A stretch of DNA of 21,389 nucleotides from CAZMIL01 sp964566425 (GTDB lineage: Bacteria > Patescibacteriota > Microgenomatia > UBA1406 > GWC2-37-13), in assembly GCA_964566425.1 (NCBI GenBank), contig CAZMIL010000012.1, forward strand, positions 1-21,389. Reading direction: 5' to 3'. Position 1 is the stretch's first letter. Every line of letters starts with the position of its first letter. The position numbers were made by a program, and so were the translations under genes. Positions 21,316 through 21,389 of this stretch are shown here, piece after piece. The notes beneath the pieces were generated by a model. It was given only the letters and a program-made list of their open reading frames with translations. It was not told the DNA's origin and did no database searches.

Positions 21316-21389
21316 ATGAAGAAAAGCGCGGTTATTATCAGTATTATTTCTGGTATAGTGCTTGTGGCTTTTCTGATTTTGGCTTATTC
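21316..21389 (+). CDS. Membrane or secreted protein, partial (N-terminus only)
   Basis: The frame begins with ATG and stays open to the window end, giving 24 codons. The residues read MKKSAVIISIISGIVLVAFL and then ILAY: two lysines followed by a long hydrophobic run. This is a signal peptide or membrane anchor. The gene is supported mainly by the strong extended -10 element 8 nt upstream. Nothing can be said about its function. Confidence 0.65.
   Translation, partial: MKKSAVIISIISGIVLVAFLILAY

Overview
The window is a dense, moderately AT-rich stretch of bacterial chromosome. Almost all of it encodes assembly of a surface glycan (polysaccharide, glycolipid or glycoprotein decoration). Several traits together suggest a small-genome Patescibacteria/CPR lineage, possibly Microgenomates-like. 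These are very tight gene packing, many short GT2 and GT-C glycosyltransferases, no Shine-Dalgarno motifs at most starts, extended -10 promoters directly against start codons, and a simple XerC/D-type recombinase. TGA is used as a normal stop many times, which argues against the code-25 lineages. The taxonomic call is inference, not proof.

Layout. Positions 1-4304 (minus strand) hold a six-gene operon: DPM-like GT2, DUF2304, GDP-fucose-synthase-like SDR, GT2, GtrB-like GT2, and a membrane protein cut by the window edge. Positions 4327-5895 (minus) hold a GT-C membrane glycosyltransferase that diverges from a four-gene plus-strand operon at 5944-9573: DegT aminotransferase, PIG-V-like GT-C, unusual GT2, RmlC-like epimerase. 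Positions 9557-11306 (minus) hold GDP-mannose 4,6-dehydratase and a methyltransferase, diverging from a Wzx-type flippase and a GT2 at 11349-13347. Positions 13331-14692 hold a second GT-C enzyme carrying palindromic repeat elements. Next come tRNA-Gly(TCC) and a GlmU-N-like nucleotidyltransferase (minus), which diverges from a small four-helix membrane protein at 15657-15992. GalE lies at 16002-17009 (minus). A xer - DUF2079 - GtrB-like GT2 operon runs from 20381 down to 17055. The right end has tRNA-Leu(TAG), tRNA-Ser(GGA), a YdeI/OmdA-like gene and the first codons of a membrane or secreted protein.

How it works together (inference). GDP-mannose dehydratase plus the GDP-fucose-synthase-like SDR could supply GDP-6-deoxyhexoses. 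The DegT enzyme and RmlC-like epimerase could make an amino- or epimerised deoxysugar. The nucleotidyltransferase and GalE would supply UDP-sugars. GT2 enzymes would build lipid-linked glycans or prime polyprenyl-phosphate sugars, the flippase would move the product across the membrane, and GT-C enzymes would add sugars from polyprenyl-phosphate donors on the outer face.

The strongest non-gene signal is a repeated promoter grammar: TGnTAYAAT-like extended -10 elements 7-11 nt before the start codon, often in back-to-back divergent pairs. This implies widespread leaderless transcription. The second is a REP-like palindrome family that supplies the start codon of one GT-C gene and also lies in frame inside that same gene. 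I see no CRISPR array, insertion sequence or prophage.
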